From: Verrucomicrobiales bacterium
GTDB taxonomy: Bacteria; Verrucomicrobiota; Verrucomicrobiia; Verrucomicrobiales; DEV007
Assembly (NCBI GenBank): GCA_029233965.1
Contig: JARGOP010000027.1
Span: 1 to 59,462, forward strand
Reading direction: 5' to 3'
Length of the DNA: 59,462 nucleotides
This document shows, piece by piece, positions 1 through 8,158 of the stretch. Position 1 is the first letter of the stretch. Each line of letters opens with the position of its first letter. Under the pieces are notes generated by a model that did not search any database, was not told where the DNA came from, and saw only the letters and a list, made by a program, of their open reading frames with translations. The position numbers were made by a program, and so were the translations under genes.

Positions 1-10
1 CCCCTAACAC

Positions 11-42
11 AAAAACGGCTCCCTTTGCGGGGAGCCGTTTTT
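11..42. terminator. Bidirectional intrinsic terminator after sufD
   Basis: A 13-bp perfect stem (bases 11-23 with 30-42) closes a 6-base loop. The stem has a GC-rich core (CGGCTCCC) flanked by five A on one side and five T on the other, so it can act in both directions. It lies 47 bases past the sufD stop and probably ends the suf transcript. No suf gene follows it, so the operon ends with sufD. Confidence 0.85.
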
Positions 43-88
43 CGTGGCAATAATCGTTGCCGAATTTGGATAATTTCAGACCCGCAGC

Positions 89-1438
89 CTACCAATCCCG
101 GAGCGAAGCGAACTTGCGCTGTACCCGCTCGAAGAGATTCTCCTTAATCTCAGCGCCCGTCAGCTTCGAGATGGACTCATTCATGAATCCAAGGCTGATC
201 ATCTGACGCGCGGACTCGGCGGGGATGCCGCGAGCCTGCAGGTAGAAAATCTCTTCATCGCTGATCTGACCGGAGGTCGAGCCATGTGAGCATTTCACCT
301 GATCCGCATCGATCTCGAGTCCGGGCATGGAATTGGCTTCCGCCTTTTCACTCCCGAGCAAATTGCGGCAGGTCTGATAGGAATCGGTGTAATGGGATCC
401 CGGCTGAACCTGGATGAGTCCCGCAAAGATGGTGCGGGCCTCATCGTAAAGAGCATTCTTAAAAAGAAGGTCACTGGTGGTGTTCCGGGCCTCATGAGAC
501 TGAAGGGTCCGCTGATCATATTCCTGCGATCTGCTGACGAGATTGGCGCTGTAGATTTGGATATCCGCTCCGCTGTCCTGCATGTGATTGATCGATTCGT
601 TGCGAACCCATGAGGCTCCAAGGTTCACAAACGCGGAGACGATGTTTGCGTCGCGACCGGCACGGGAGCTGTTGAGCTGGACGTGTTTCGGCCCTGTATC
701 GCTCTCGTCCTGCATGGAGACATACTGAACGCGACCGCCGTTGGTGGCGACGAGATCCGCTCCTCCAATGATGACACTCTGCTCGCCATCATTGATCGAC
801 TCGAAGAAATCCATGATCGAGATCGAAGCGTTGTCTTCCGCTACCGCGAGGGTATGAGGAAAGATTGCCTGAAAATCACCACCGGAGAAATGGTGCACCA
901 CGATCGGCTTCCCGATGACACACTCCTTCGGCGCATGGACAAAAAGTCCGCTCAGGGTGGCTGCTCCGTGGAGAGCCAGAAATTTCTCACCACCGAGCGA
1001 GCGATCCTCTTTCATGAAGTGCTCGCGAACCACATCCCCGTGGTCAACAAGTGCCTGGTTGATCGGCATACAGATGGAACCTTCAGGGAGATCGGCGACT
1101 TCCGAGTAGATGAGCCGGTTGTTTGCAAAGACAAAATGCGCCGCGAAATGTTCGACCCGCTCCGCCTTCGCGCGCTGCACGAGCGATTCGACGTTTTCAG
1201 CCGGACGGGCCGCGATCAGCTCGGAGAAGCGGACTTTGCGAAGATCGGAAAAACGCCAGTTCTCATCCCGGCGATCCGGGTCCTGCAGTTGGAGAAAACT
1301 CTGCCAGGAAGTCTTCTGATGCTCCCGATACCATTCGGGCAGCTCCAGCGCGATGTCGTGAACAGGAGGCGCGGCAAACCAGGGGACAGAAGGTTCCGTC
1401 GCTACCGCCGTCTCATTTTCAGAAAGTGTTGAAGACAT
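89..1438 (-). CDS. sufD: Fe-S cluster assembly protein SufD
   Basis: SufD pairs with SufB in the cytosolic SufBC2D scaffold that builds Fe-S clusters. The 449 residues match the family length (about 420-450). The C-terminal part has the SufB/SufD beta-helix features: the CSHGSTSG motif near residue 390 (family His/Cys region) followed by the DEEIFYLQARGI helix. The N-terminus is the variable helical SufD region. It is the last gene of a perR-sufC-sufB-sufD run, 42 bases after sufB, with a strong terminator downstream. The paralogue SufB is easily told apart by its [11 protein letters not shown] stretch. No cysteine desulfurase (SufS) or SufE/SufU follows. Confidence in the family is high. Confidence 0.95.
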   Translation of the reverse strand: MSSTLSENETAVATEPSVPWFAAPPVHDIALELPEWYREHQKTSWQSFLQLQDPDRRDENWRFSDLRKVRFSELIAARPAENVESLVQRAKAERVEHFAAHFVFANNRLIYSEVADLPEGSICMPINQALVDHGDVVREHFMKEDRSLGGEKFLALHGAATLSGLFVHAPKECVIGKPIVVHHFSGGDFQAIFPHTLAVAEDNASISIMDFFESINDGEQSVIIGGADLVATNGGRVQYVSMQDESDTGPKHVQLNSSRAGRDANIVSAFVNLGASWVRNESINHMQDSGADIQIYSANLVSRSQEYDQRTLQSHEARNTTSDLLFKNALYDEARTIFAGLIQVQPGSHYTDSYQTCRNLLGSEKAEANSMPGLEIDADQVKCSHGSTSGQISDEEIFYLQARGIPAESARQMISLGFMNESISKLTGAEIKENLFERVQRKFASLRDW

Positions 1439-1480
1439 ACTTTAACAATCGATGTGGGTGAAAAGTCAGGTTCAAATGGA

Positions 1481-2896
1481 TCAGCCCACGCTGTCTTCCA
1501 TCTCCATGTCGATGAGTCGCTTCAGCTCGACACTGTATTCCATCGGGAACTCGCGAACGAGGTCGTTGACGAATCCATTCACGCTCAGGCTCATCGCCGC
1601 GGCTTCAGTGAGGCCGCGCTGTTTCATGTAAAAAATCTGGTCTTCGCTCACCTGGCTGACACTCGCCTCGTGCTGAGTCGCGTGCTGATTGCCGCGCACC
1701 GTGATCGCCGGGTAGGTATCGGTCCGGCTCGATGAGTTAATGAGAAGCGCATCACACTCCGTGTTGTTCTTACACCCCTTGAGATGCTTCGGAATGTGAA
1801 CCTGACCGCGATAGGTAGAGCGGCCTTTTCCAACGGAAATCGACTTGGCGACAATGTTCGAGGTCGTCTCGTCTGCCGCGTGAATCATCTTCGCACCGGT
1901 ATCCTGATGCTGCCCATCATTCGCGAGGGCGATCGAGATGACCTCACCGCGAGCCTTACGCCCTTTCATGATAACACCCGGATACTTCATCGTGAGGCGC
2001 GACCCGATGTTGCAGTCGATCCATCGGATTTCGGCATTCTCGTGAGCCATACCCCGCTTTGTGACGAGGTTGAAGACGTTTGCGGACCAGTTCTGCACCG
2101 TAATGTACTGGATCTTGGCGTCTTTCATCGCGACCAGCTCGACCACGGCGCTGTGGAGCGTCGAAGTCTCAAATTTCGGTGCAGTGCAGCCTTCCATGTA
2201 AGTCACTTCGGCGCCTTCATCGACAATGATGAGAGTCCGCTCGAACTGACCGAAATTTTCCGCGTTGATCCGGAAATACGCCTGGAGCGGGTGTTTCACC
2301 TTCACACCGGGAGGTACGTAGATGAAGGAACCACCGGAGAAGACCGCGCTGTTGAGAGCCGAGAACTTGTTGTCACCCGTCGGAATCACCTTGCCGAACC
2401 ACTTGCGGAAAAGCTCAGGGTGTTCGCGCAATCCTTCCGTCGAGTTCACAAAGATCACACCCTCTTTCGAAAGCTCTTCCTTCACATTTGAGTAAGCCGC
2501 TTCAGAATCAAACTGGGCTTCGACGCCGGAGAGAAACTTCCGCTCTTTCTCGGGAATTCCGAGACGCTCGAAAGTCTGCTTCACATCGTCAGGCACTTCA
2601 TCCCAGCTGCGGGTCGGAGTCTGACCTTTGGAAAGGTAATAGCGAATGTTCTCGAAAACGATGTTCTCGAGATCTTTCGTCGCCCAGTTTGTCGGCATGG
2701 GCTTACCCTCAAAAATCTTGAGAGCCTTCTTCCGGAACTCACGAATCCAGTCGGCCTCGCCTTTGACATCGGAAATATAATCGATCGTCGCTTCGGAAAG
2801 ACCGACTCCGGCATCGTGCTGGTAGTCTTCCGGATAGGAGAAATTCCCCGCATCCTGATCGATATTGACTGCTTCTAAGGTTGCGCTGTCCGGCAT
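1481..2896 (-). CDS. sufB: Fe-S cluster assembly protein SufB
   Basis: SufB is the core scaffold of SufBC2D, on which sulfur and iron are assembled before transfer to apoproteins. The 471 residues cover the full family. Visible hallmarks are [14 protein letters not shown], the [14 protein letters not shown] segment and the C-terminal [13 protein letters not shown]-type helix (here [13 protein letters not shown]). The start is ATG at 2896, with a purine-rich GAGG a few bases upstream. sufC lies 37 bases upstream and sufD 42 bases downstream on the same strand, which fits one transcript. The gene order C-B-D differs from the E. coli sufABCDSE order. Confidence 0.97.
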   Translation of the reverse strand: MPDSATLEAVNIDQDAGNFSYPEDYQHDAGVGLSEATIDYISDVKGEADWIREFRKKALKIFEGKPMPTNWATKDLENIVFENIRYYLSKGQTPTRSWDEVPDDVKQTFERLGIPEKERKFLSGVEAQFDSEAAYSNVKEELSKEGVIFVNSTEGLREHPELFRKWFGKVIPTGDNKFSALNSAVFSGGSFIYVPPGVKVKHPLQAYFRINAENFGQFERTLIIVDEGAEVTYMEGCTAPKFETSTLHSAVVELVAMKDAKIQYITVQNWSANVFNLVTKRGMAHENAEIRWIDCNIGSRLTMKYPGVIMKGRKARGEVISIALANDGQHQDTGAKMIHAADETTSNIVAKSISVGKGRSTYRGQVHIPKHLKGCKNNTECDALLINSSSRTDTYPAITVRGNQHATQHEASVSQVSEDQIFYMKQRGLTEAAAMSLSVNGFVNDLVREFPMEYSVELKRLIDMEMEDSVG

Positions 2897-2933
2897 GGTT
2901 TTGTCCTCGTTGAGGTTTCAGTAAATGGATAAA

Positions 2934-3695
2934 TCAGGCGGTGGCGACGAGTTCGTCGGTGATCCAGTCGTAGCCCTTCGCCTCGAGTTCGAGGGCGAGA
3001 TCTTTGCCTCCGGTCTTGACGATGCGTCCGTCAGACATGACGTGAACGACATCCGGCACGATGTAATCAAGGAGGCGCTGGTAGTGAGTGATGACGAGAA
3101 AGCCACGTTCAGGGGAGCGCATCCGGTTCACGCCCTCGGCGACGATCTTAAGCGCGTCGATATCGAGACCGGAGTCGGTTTCATCGAGCACCGCATACTT
3201 GGGCTCAAGCATCATCATCTGGAGAATCTCGTTCCGCTTTTTCTCACCACCGGAAAAGCCGTCGTTCACAGAGCGGCCCGTGAATTTCCGATCCATGCTG
3301 AGCGAGTCCATCTTCTCATACATGTCTTTATAAAAAGCGACCGCATCAATCTCCTCACCTTTGGGAAGGCGGGCCTGCAGCGCGGCGCGGAGAAAGTTTG
3401 CATTGCTTACCCCCGGAATCTCGTGCGGGTACTGAAACGCGAGGAAGAACCCGGCACGGGAACGCTCATCGATTTCGAGATCGAGAAGATTCTCACCGTC
3501 CATGAACACGGCCCCCTCGGTGACTTCGTAGTCTTCGTGGCCCGCCATCACCTTGGAAAGAGTGGATTTACCGGAACCGTTCGGCCCCATGATGGCGTGG
3601 ACTTCCCCTTTCGGGATCTCAAGGGAGAGCCCTTTGAGGATTTCAGTGCCTTCCACGGAAGCGTGGAGATTTTCGATTTTGAGAGATTGGCTCAT
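2934..3695 (-). CDS. sufC: Fe-S assembly ATPase SufC
   Basis: SufC is the ABC-type ATPase of the SufBC2D complex; its ATP hydrolysis drives conformational change of the SufB/SufD scaffold. The 253-residue protein has Walker [10 protein letters not shown] near residues 38-46, a Q-loop ([11 protein letters not shown]), the SufC-type signature [11 protein letters not shown] and Walker [12 protein letters not shown]. The missing P in the usual DEPTS (here DETDSGLD) is normal for SufC. The start is ATG at 3695. It sits 39 bases after the PerR-like gene and 37 bases before sufB, so co-transcription with its likely redox/metal regulator is plausible. Confidence 0.97.
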   Translation of the reverse strand: MSQSLKIENLHASVEGTEILKGLSLEIPKGEVHAIMGPNGSGKSTLSKVMAGHEDYEVTEGAVFMDGENLLDLEIDERSRAGFFLAFQYPHEIPGVSNANFLRAALQARLPKGEEIDAVAFYKDMYEKMDSLSMDRKFTGRSVNDGFSGGEKKRNEILQMMMLEPKYAVLDETDSGLDIDALKIVAEGVNRMRSPERGFLVITHYQRLLDYIVPDVVHVMSDGRIVKTGGKDLALELEAKGYDWITDELVATA

Positions 3696-3734
3696 GTCTT
3701 AAAAAATTCGCTGGTTTCGTGTTAAGAGAAAAAA

Positions 3735-4163
3735 TCAGTCTTCGCGACAATCGGGGCAGACCCCGCGCATCGCGACATTCACTTCGTCAATGAGTGAGCC
3801 CCTGGGAAGATTCCAGGGCTCAGCTGCATTCGCCTCTCGGTGGAGATTCACATCAAAGACGGAATCGCATTTCGCACAGAAAAAGTGCGCATGCGGCTGA
3901 AGATTCGGGCAAAAGCGGGAGGCCTCGCGGTCAATGTTCACCTGCGTGATGGCGTGCGCATCAGTGAGAGTCTCCAGACAGTTGTACACGGTCGCCAGAG
4001 AAATCGTCGGCATTAGGTCCTTCGCCCTGGCATACACTTCCGACGCAGTCGGATGCTCCATGGCCATTTCCTGCACCACTTCGTAGACGACCTGACGTTG
4101 TTTCGTCATGCGCAATCCGCCCATTTTTTCGGTGGTCAGGGTATCTGTTGAGGAATCTTTCAT
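3735..4163 (-). CDS. Fur/PerR-family transcriptional regulator
   Basis: A 142-residue Fur-superfamily repressor: an N-terminal winged helix (RMTKQRQVVYEVV, then SLATVYNCLETL as recognition helix) and a C-terminal metal/dimerisation domain. Residues fall on the B. subtilis PerR numbering: H37, H91, H93 and D104 of the regulatory metal site and C96/C99/C136/C139 of the structural zinc site are present. Position 85, an Asp metal ligand in PerR, is Cys here (SRFCPN). It is probably the regulator of the downstream sufCBD genes, and a PerR-box-like palindrome lies 48 bases upstream of its start. Whether it senses peroxide, iron or something else cannot be told from sequence. Confidence 0.9.
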   Translation of the reverse strand: MKDSSTDTLTTEKMGGLRMTKQRQVVYEVVQEMAMEHPTASEVYARAKDLMPTISLATVYNCLETLTDAHAITQVNIDREASRFCPNLQPHAHFFCAKCDSVFDVNLHREANAAEPWNLPRGSLIDEVNVAMRGVCPDCRED

Positions 4164-4210
4164 GCCCGCTATTGAGACTACGTCACAATTAGCGCGGCGG
4201 TTGTTTATAT

Positions 4211-4225
4211 CAAGAATTATTCTAA
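4211..4225. promoter_or_regulatory. PerR/Fur-box-like palindrome
   Basis: CAAGAATTATTCTAA contains a perfect 11-base inverted repeat AGAAT-T-ATTCT and matches 10 of 14 informative positions of the B. subtilis PerR box (TTATAATnATTATAA). It lies in the AT-rich divergent region between the PerR-like gene (start 4163) and the DUF4159 gene (start 4297), so it could autoregulate the regulator and suf genes, the DUF4159 gene, or both. Inferred from pattern only. Confidence 0.5.
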
Positions 4226-4296
4226 AAAAGAAATTTCTCCGCTATCGAGCCCCGCTTTTCGTTGCTCAAAACCGGTTTCCCCCCGTATCTTCAGGT

Positions 4297-5181
4297 ATGC
4301 ATCGCGTCCTGAGATTGTCTTGTTTTCTCCTCCTCCTCGTCAGCGCGATATGTCTCACGAGAGCTCAGGACGTCCTGAATCGATACGAACCGACCTACTT
4401 CGGCATTGATGACGCTAACATTCCGGAAGATCCGAGGCACTTCCGGGGCGGTCGATTCTACGATTTCCCTGACTGGCCGGTGAGTCAGGTTCTTCCCAAC
4501 GACGTTTTCACCTTCGCCCGTCTTCGTTACAACTCGGGTACCTGGATGGGTCAGCGCGCGAAGTGGATGATTGATTATCCGGACAGCGAGCTCAATTTTT
4601 CCTACCGTCTCCAGCAACTCACCTCACTCGAAGTCAACCCGAAGGGAGCCATCGTCGATATCGACGCCGAGCAGTTGCGCCATTACCCGTTCATTTACAT
4701 GATCGAACCGGGTGACATCTGGATCACCGATGAGGAAGCTCAAATCCTCCGCGAATATCTTCTCAATGGAGGATTCATCATGGTCGATGACTTCTGGGGC
4801 ATCTATGAGTGGAAAAATTTCTACCGTGCCGTGAAGCAGATCTTTCCCGACCGGGAATATGTGGAGCTGGAGCTCGATCATCCCATTTTTCACATGGTCT
4901 TCGATTTGGAGATCAAACCCCAGATCCCCGCTGTCGGGATGGCGATGATGGGTCGCGAACAGGGCATCACCTACGAGTGGAACAAGCCCGGCTCCGAAAC
5001 CCCGCACTATCGGGCGATCATGGACGACAACGGTCGCATCTGCATGATGATCTGTTTCAATACCGACCTCGGTGACGGGTGGGAGGAGGAAGGCACGGAC
5101 CCCTGGTATTTTCGCGAGTTTTCCGAAAAATACGCCTACCCTCTCGGCATCAACATCGTCTTCTACGCGCTGACGCACTGA
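4297..5181 (+). CDS. DUF4159 domain-containing secreted protein
   Basis: A 294-residue protein with a signal peptide (MHRVLRLSCFLLLLVSAICLTRAQ), followed by a DUF4159 domain over nearly the whole mature chain. Family features are YPFIYMIEPGDIWITDEE, the LNGGFIMVDDFWG turn and the C-terminal DPWYFREFSEKYAYPLGINIVFYALTH. The domain resembles glutamine-amidotransferase-like folds and in Bacteroidota, Planctomycetota and Verrucomicrobiota often sits with MoxR/DUF58/VWA genes; none of those is here. The ATG at 4297 was chosen because it starts the signal peptide; a longer frame from 4108 overlaps the divergent regulator gene. A strong terminator follows. Function unknown. Confidence 0.85.
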   Translation: MHRVLRLSCFLLLLVSAICLTRAQDVLNRYEPTYFGIDDANIPEDPRHFRGGRFYDFPDWPVSQVLPNDVFTFARLRYNSGTWMGQRAKWMIDYPDSELNFSYRLQQLTSLEVNPKGAIVDIDAEQLRHYPFIYMIEPGDIWITDEEAQILREYLLNGGFIMVDDFWGIYEWKNFYRAVKQIFPDREYVELELDHPIFHMVFDLEIKPQIPAVGMAMMGREQGITYEWNKPGSETPHYRAIMDDNGRICMMICFNTDLGDGWEEEGTDPWYFREFSEKYAYPLGINIVFYALTH

Positions 5182-5222
5182 GTCGCCGACTCTCTCAAAA
5201 CGGAAGCGGGTCGTGAAAACAA

Positions 5223-5256
5223 AACGCCGTCGATCACCCGGGCAATCGACGGCGTT
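5223..5256. terminator. Bidirectional terminator between convergent genes
   Basis: AACGCCGTCGAT pairs perfectly with ATCGACGGCGTT (12 bp, 10-base loop). A-rich sequence lies to the left and TT to the right. It sits between the convergent DUF4159 gene (ends 5181) and the FHA gene (ends 5280) and can serve both. Confidence 0.75.
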
Positions 5257-5279
5257 GATTCAAAACCTTAGCGCAGGAA

Positions 5280-6008
5280 TCAATCGGGCTTCACCTTCGG
5301 TGGCCCCGGAAGCGGAACCGATGGGGGCGCTGCACCCTCAGATCCGGGACGCTTCAGGGGAACCGGGGAAACCGGCTTAGGGACTGGAGGTGCGCCCGGA
5401 GCCGGTGGGCCACCGGCAGGGCGTGGCGCAGATGGAGCCGCGGGAGCAACTCCCGGAGGCCGGGCCGGGCCCGGCGCAGGAGGCCCGGGGCGCACCTGGT
5501 CGAGCTTCACGGTCGCGGCGCCGGGTGCCACCGCACCGGGCTGCACGGGCAGGGCCACCGCCGGTTTGGCTGCAGGAGCGCCCGGAGCAGGCTGAGCCAC
5601 CGGAGCGGCCACGGCTACTTTTGCGGTGCCCGGAGTCGGAGCCGACTTGGGCGCGGCCTCGATTGAGGCAATTAATTCTTCCGCAGTAGTCGACGCGAGC
5701 ACGGCTGATGGAACATAATACGCACTGATCGTGGCACCGATGAGCACCTTGTCCATCGGGCTGAGTGCGGTGCCGTCGCTGCCAACTTTGGCACCATTGA
5801 CCAGCGTGCCGTTGGTCGAACCGATATCGACGATCTTGAAACCGTCTCCATCAACCTTCAGCTCCCCGTGTTTCACGGAAACCTCAGAGATCAAAACTTG
5901 AATGTCGTTGTCCGGACCACGGCCCAGAGAAAGGGAATCGCCGTCGAGTTCATGAGTGACGGGCCCTTCATCCGGCATACTAACAAGGAGAGAAAATTTA
6001 GATGACAT
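5280..6008 (-). CDS. FHA domain protein with long Pro/Ala-rich tail
   Basis: A 242-residue protein. Residues about 1-95 form an FHA phosphothreonine-binding domain: LGRGPDNDIQV, the conserved SVKHGEL (Ser and His of the FHA core) and DIGSTNGTLVNG. From about residue 110 to the end the chain is almost entirely Pro, Ala, Gly and Val with scattered Lys/Arg, so it is likely disordered. No membrane segment is visible. The start at 6008 (MSSKFSLL) places the FHA domain at the N-terminus; an upstream ATG at 6032 would add eight residues. FHA proteins bind phosphothreonine on partners of Ser/Thr kinases; no kinase is encoded nearby. Confidence 0.85.
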   Translation of the reverse strand: MSSKFSLLVSMPDEGPVTHELDGDSLSLGRGPDNDIQVLISEVSVKHGELKVDGDGFKIVDIGSTNGTLVNGAKVGSDGTALSPMDKVLIGATISAYYVPSAVLASTTAEELIASIEAAPKSAPTPGTAKVAVAAPVAQPAPGAPAAKPAVALPVQPGAVAPGAATVKLDQVRPGPPAPGPARPPGVAPAAPSAPRPAGGPPAPGAPPVPKPVSPVPLKRPGSEGAAPPSVPLPGPPKVKPD

Positions 6009-6058
6009 GGCGGCTAGTGTGGGAAATTTCACCTGTCATGTCAAGAAAGAGACAAGGA

Positions 6059-6904
6059 TTATCGTCGCGCCAACCAGGCCCTTACCTGATTCAAAAAGGC
6101 AAATGAGTCCGGTTCCCGGAAAGGCTCATGCCGTGCTCCGCGAACGAAAAGAAATGCTTTGTCCTGTATTTTCAGCTCCTGCACAAAAGGTTCCGCCACT
6201 TCCGGAGCGCAAACATGATCCGCCGCCCCCTGAGTAACCAGAATCGATATATTCTCATCGATCCGCCCCGCCACCTTCACCGCGACTTTTTCAGGATCGA
6301 GTAAATCCTCACCAAAACGCAGGGAAATCCGATTGTGAACCCCCTCTGCAAAATCCCGCGAGCGGGGTCCGCCTCCGGTATGAAAACAGTCCCGTGGATA
6401 GACTCCGGTGCTGAGCGTGAATTTTGGCAGAACCTTCACCAGCAACTTCGCGGCTGCGATCTTCAGGACGCTCTGACCATGAGAGGGATCGAGCAGGGGA
6501 GAGGAAAACCAGGCCCATTTCACCGATGAAAAGACAGGCAGGGAACGGGCGAGAAAATGAGTGAGAAAAAAGCCGCCCGTTGAATGCCCGAGGACTCCCA
6601 CCGGGACGACCTCCAGTGCCTCCAGAACCTCCTCCACCATGCGACAGGCCTCATCGAGAACGGGAAGATCTCCCCGGATCCCGGAAGACTGGCCGCAACC
6701 GGGCCAATCAATGCCGAGAACATCGAATCCCTGATTGTGAAACAGCTCAATCGCCCAGACGTATCTTCCAACGTGGTCCCCGAGGCCATGGAGGATCAGA
6801 ACGGTGCCCCGTGTAGACGAAACCGCCGGATACTGGACGGTATGGACCGTGCGATCCATCCATTCCAACTCAAACCGGCGTTCGATTCCCTGCGACTCAC
6901 TCAC
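6059..6904 (-). CDS. Alpha/beta hydrolase, lysophospholipase/monoacylglycerol lipase-like
   Basis: A 281-residue serine hydrolase of the Hydrolase_4 type. The oxyanion-side motif LILHGLGDHVGRY (about residues 36-48) resembles the HGLGEH of monoacylglycerol lipases. The nucleophile elbow is GHSTGG with Ser108, and the likely acid and base are Asp in QGAADHVC and His in GARHEPFRE. There is no signal peptide or membrane segment, so it is probably cytosolic. Start ATG at 6904. It is monocistronic, convergent with nothing close, and about 90 bases from the divergent tRNA-Val. The true substrate (monoglyceride, lysophospholipid or other ester) is not determinable. Confidence 0.85.
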   Translation of the reverse strand: MSESQGIERRFELEWMDRTVHTVQYPAVSSTRGTVLILHGLGDHVGRYVWAIELFHNQGFDVLGIDWPGCGQSSGIRGDLPVLDEACRMVEEVLEALEVVPVGVLGHSTGGFFLTHFLARSLPVFSSVKWAWFSSPLLDPSHGQSVLKIAAAKLLVKVLPKFTLSTGVYPRDCFHTGGGPRSRDFAEGVHNRISLRFGEDLLDPEKVAVKVAGRIDENISILVTQGAADHVCAPEVAEPFVQELKIQDKAFLFVRGARHEPFREPDSFAFLNQVRAWLARR

Positions 6905-6939
6905 GAAGCCAACCTCAACGACTGCCCCGAATATTCCAG

Positions 6940-6968
6940 TTGCGAATTGAATTCTCTGCGGCTAAATT
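6940..6968 (+). promoter_or_regulatory. Predicted sigma-70-type promoter of tRNA-Val
   Basis: TTGCGA (6940-6945), a 17-base spacer and TAAATT (6963-6968) give a good -35/-10 pair. The predicted transcript starts near 6975 and runs through a small hairpin (CCCTCG/CGAGGG, 6974-6990) directly into the tRNA at 6995. Pattern-based inference. Confidence 0.5.
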
Positions 6969-6994
6969 CGCGCCCCTCGGTATTCGAGGGCAAT

Positions 6995-7069
6995 GCGCGG
7001 TTAGCTCAGGGGTAGAGCATCACCTTGACACGGTGGGGGTCACTGGTTCAAATCCAGTATCGCGCACCA
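6995..7069 (+). tRNA. tRNA-Val (GAC)
   Basis: A 75-base cloverleaf can be folded fully by eye. The acceptor stem is GCGCGGT with ATCGCGC, the D stem GCTC/GAGC, and the anticodon stem TCACC/GGTGG holds the loop TTGACAC (anticodon GAC at 7027-7029, valine). The T stem is ACTGG/CCAGT with loop TTCAAAT, and the CCA end is encoded (7067-7069). The next gene starts only 10 bases downstream. Confidence 0.97.
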
Positions 7070-7079
7070 TCTTTTTCCC

Positions 7080-8144
7080 ATGACCGATCCTGAGTTGTCA
7101 CCGGTCTCCCTCGCTGTCCTGAATCCACGTGGACGTGACCCTTTTCTCGACTATCAGGAACTGCCATCTGAACCATTCCCGGGAATCCACGCCCCGGTGA
7201 ATTTTCATGCCTACGCGGCCGCGACGGGTGGAGCTTTCTTCGATACGACGGAAGAAGTCATCGCACAGAGAGATCGATTCGACGCCGTTCTCGTCCTCAT
7301 TCGGAAGCGGGCCTGGATCAGCTTGAAAGCGGTCCGAACTTTACAGGCAGCGGGAATTCCCGTGATCGTTGCCTGGAAGGAATGCAGCGAAGCCCAAATC
7401 GCAAAGCAACTCCGATCACTCCGCGCAGGCATGGCCTATCGAAAACTCATTGCCCTTGCGGACGGGATTCTCTCTCCGACACTGACCCCGCCGCCGCGAC
7501 CGGCGGGAATCAGCGCGCACGAATTCTCCGCCAAACTCAGGACGATTCCGACGCCGTATCCGCTCGAGCTTCCGGGATGGGATTTCTCCCGTCCTCTCGA
7601 AACGCGCTCCGGCATTTTCGTGGGAACGAGAGAATTCAAGACCGCTTCACGCAACCATCTCCGGGCGATACAGGAACTGATCGCGATCACTGAAAAAATC
7701 CCGGTCCCGCGAGTCACGGTGATCAATACCGAAGGAAAGAGCGGTTCACGCCAACTTCATTCCCTCGCCGGCCAGTTTCCCGAAGGTGTTCTCCAAATCG
7801 TCGAATCCACCCTGCCCTACCCGACCTACATGAAGCTGCTGGCGACGCATCGGGTCGTCTATCAACGTGACCTCAGCGGAGTGCCCGGTCAGGTCGCCGG
7901 CGACTGCCTTCTAGCCCGCACCCTCTGTGCCGGAGGAAATTCGACCCTCGAAAAGATTGCTTTCAACGAATTCAGCGCCGGCGAAAACGGCTCCCTCGAC
8001 CGACTCGCCGCAGTGCTCACCGACGATGCGGAATACGCCGCCGCCATTGAAGCATCGCAGGACATTGCTGCAGAGCAGCTCTCCTATTCAGCCGTGGCAA
8101 AGCGGCTGGCGGAATGGGACATCCTGCGAAAAACGAATCTGTGA
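7080..8144 (+). CDS. Glycosyltransferase-like protein, function unknown
   Basis: A 354-residue, probably cytosolic protein without a confident family match. The layout resembles a GT-B glycosyltransferase: an N-terminal alpha/beta half (FDAVLVLIRKRAWISLKAVRTLQAAGIPVIVAWKE), a linker, and a second half with SGIFVGTRE and TLPYPTYMKLLATHRVVYQRDLSGVPGQVAGDCLLARTLCAG. That C-terminal stretch is like the donor-sugar-binding region of family-1 enzymes. No catalytic residues can be assigned. The ATG at 7080 lies 10 bases after the tRNA-Val 3' end, so any ribosome-binding site would overlap the tRNA; no alternative ATG occurs before residue 119. It converges with the ROK gene (14-base gap). Confidence 0.6.
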   Translation: MTDPELSPVSLAVLNPRGRDPFLDYQELPSEPFPGIHAPVNFHAYAAATGGAFFDTTEEVIAQRDRFDAVLVLIRKRAWISLKAVRTLQAAGIPVIVAWKECSEAQIAKQLRSLRAGMAYRKLIALADGILSPTLTPPPRPAGISAHEFSAKLRTIPTPYPLELPGWDFSRPLETRSGIFVGTREFKTASRNHLRAIQELIAITEKIPVPRVTVINTEGKSGSRQLHSLAGQFPEGVLQIVESTLPYPTYMKLLATHRVVYQRDLSGVPGQVAGDCLLARTLCAGGNSTLEKIAFNEFSAGENGSLDRLAAVLTDDAEYAAAIEASQDIAAEQLSYSAVAKRLAEWDILRKTNL

Positions 8145-8158
8145 CCAGGTTCGCTACC

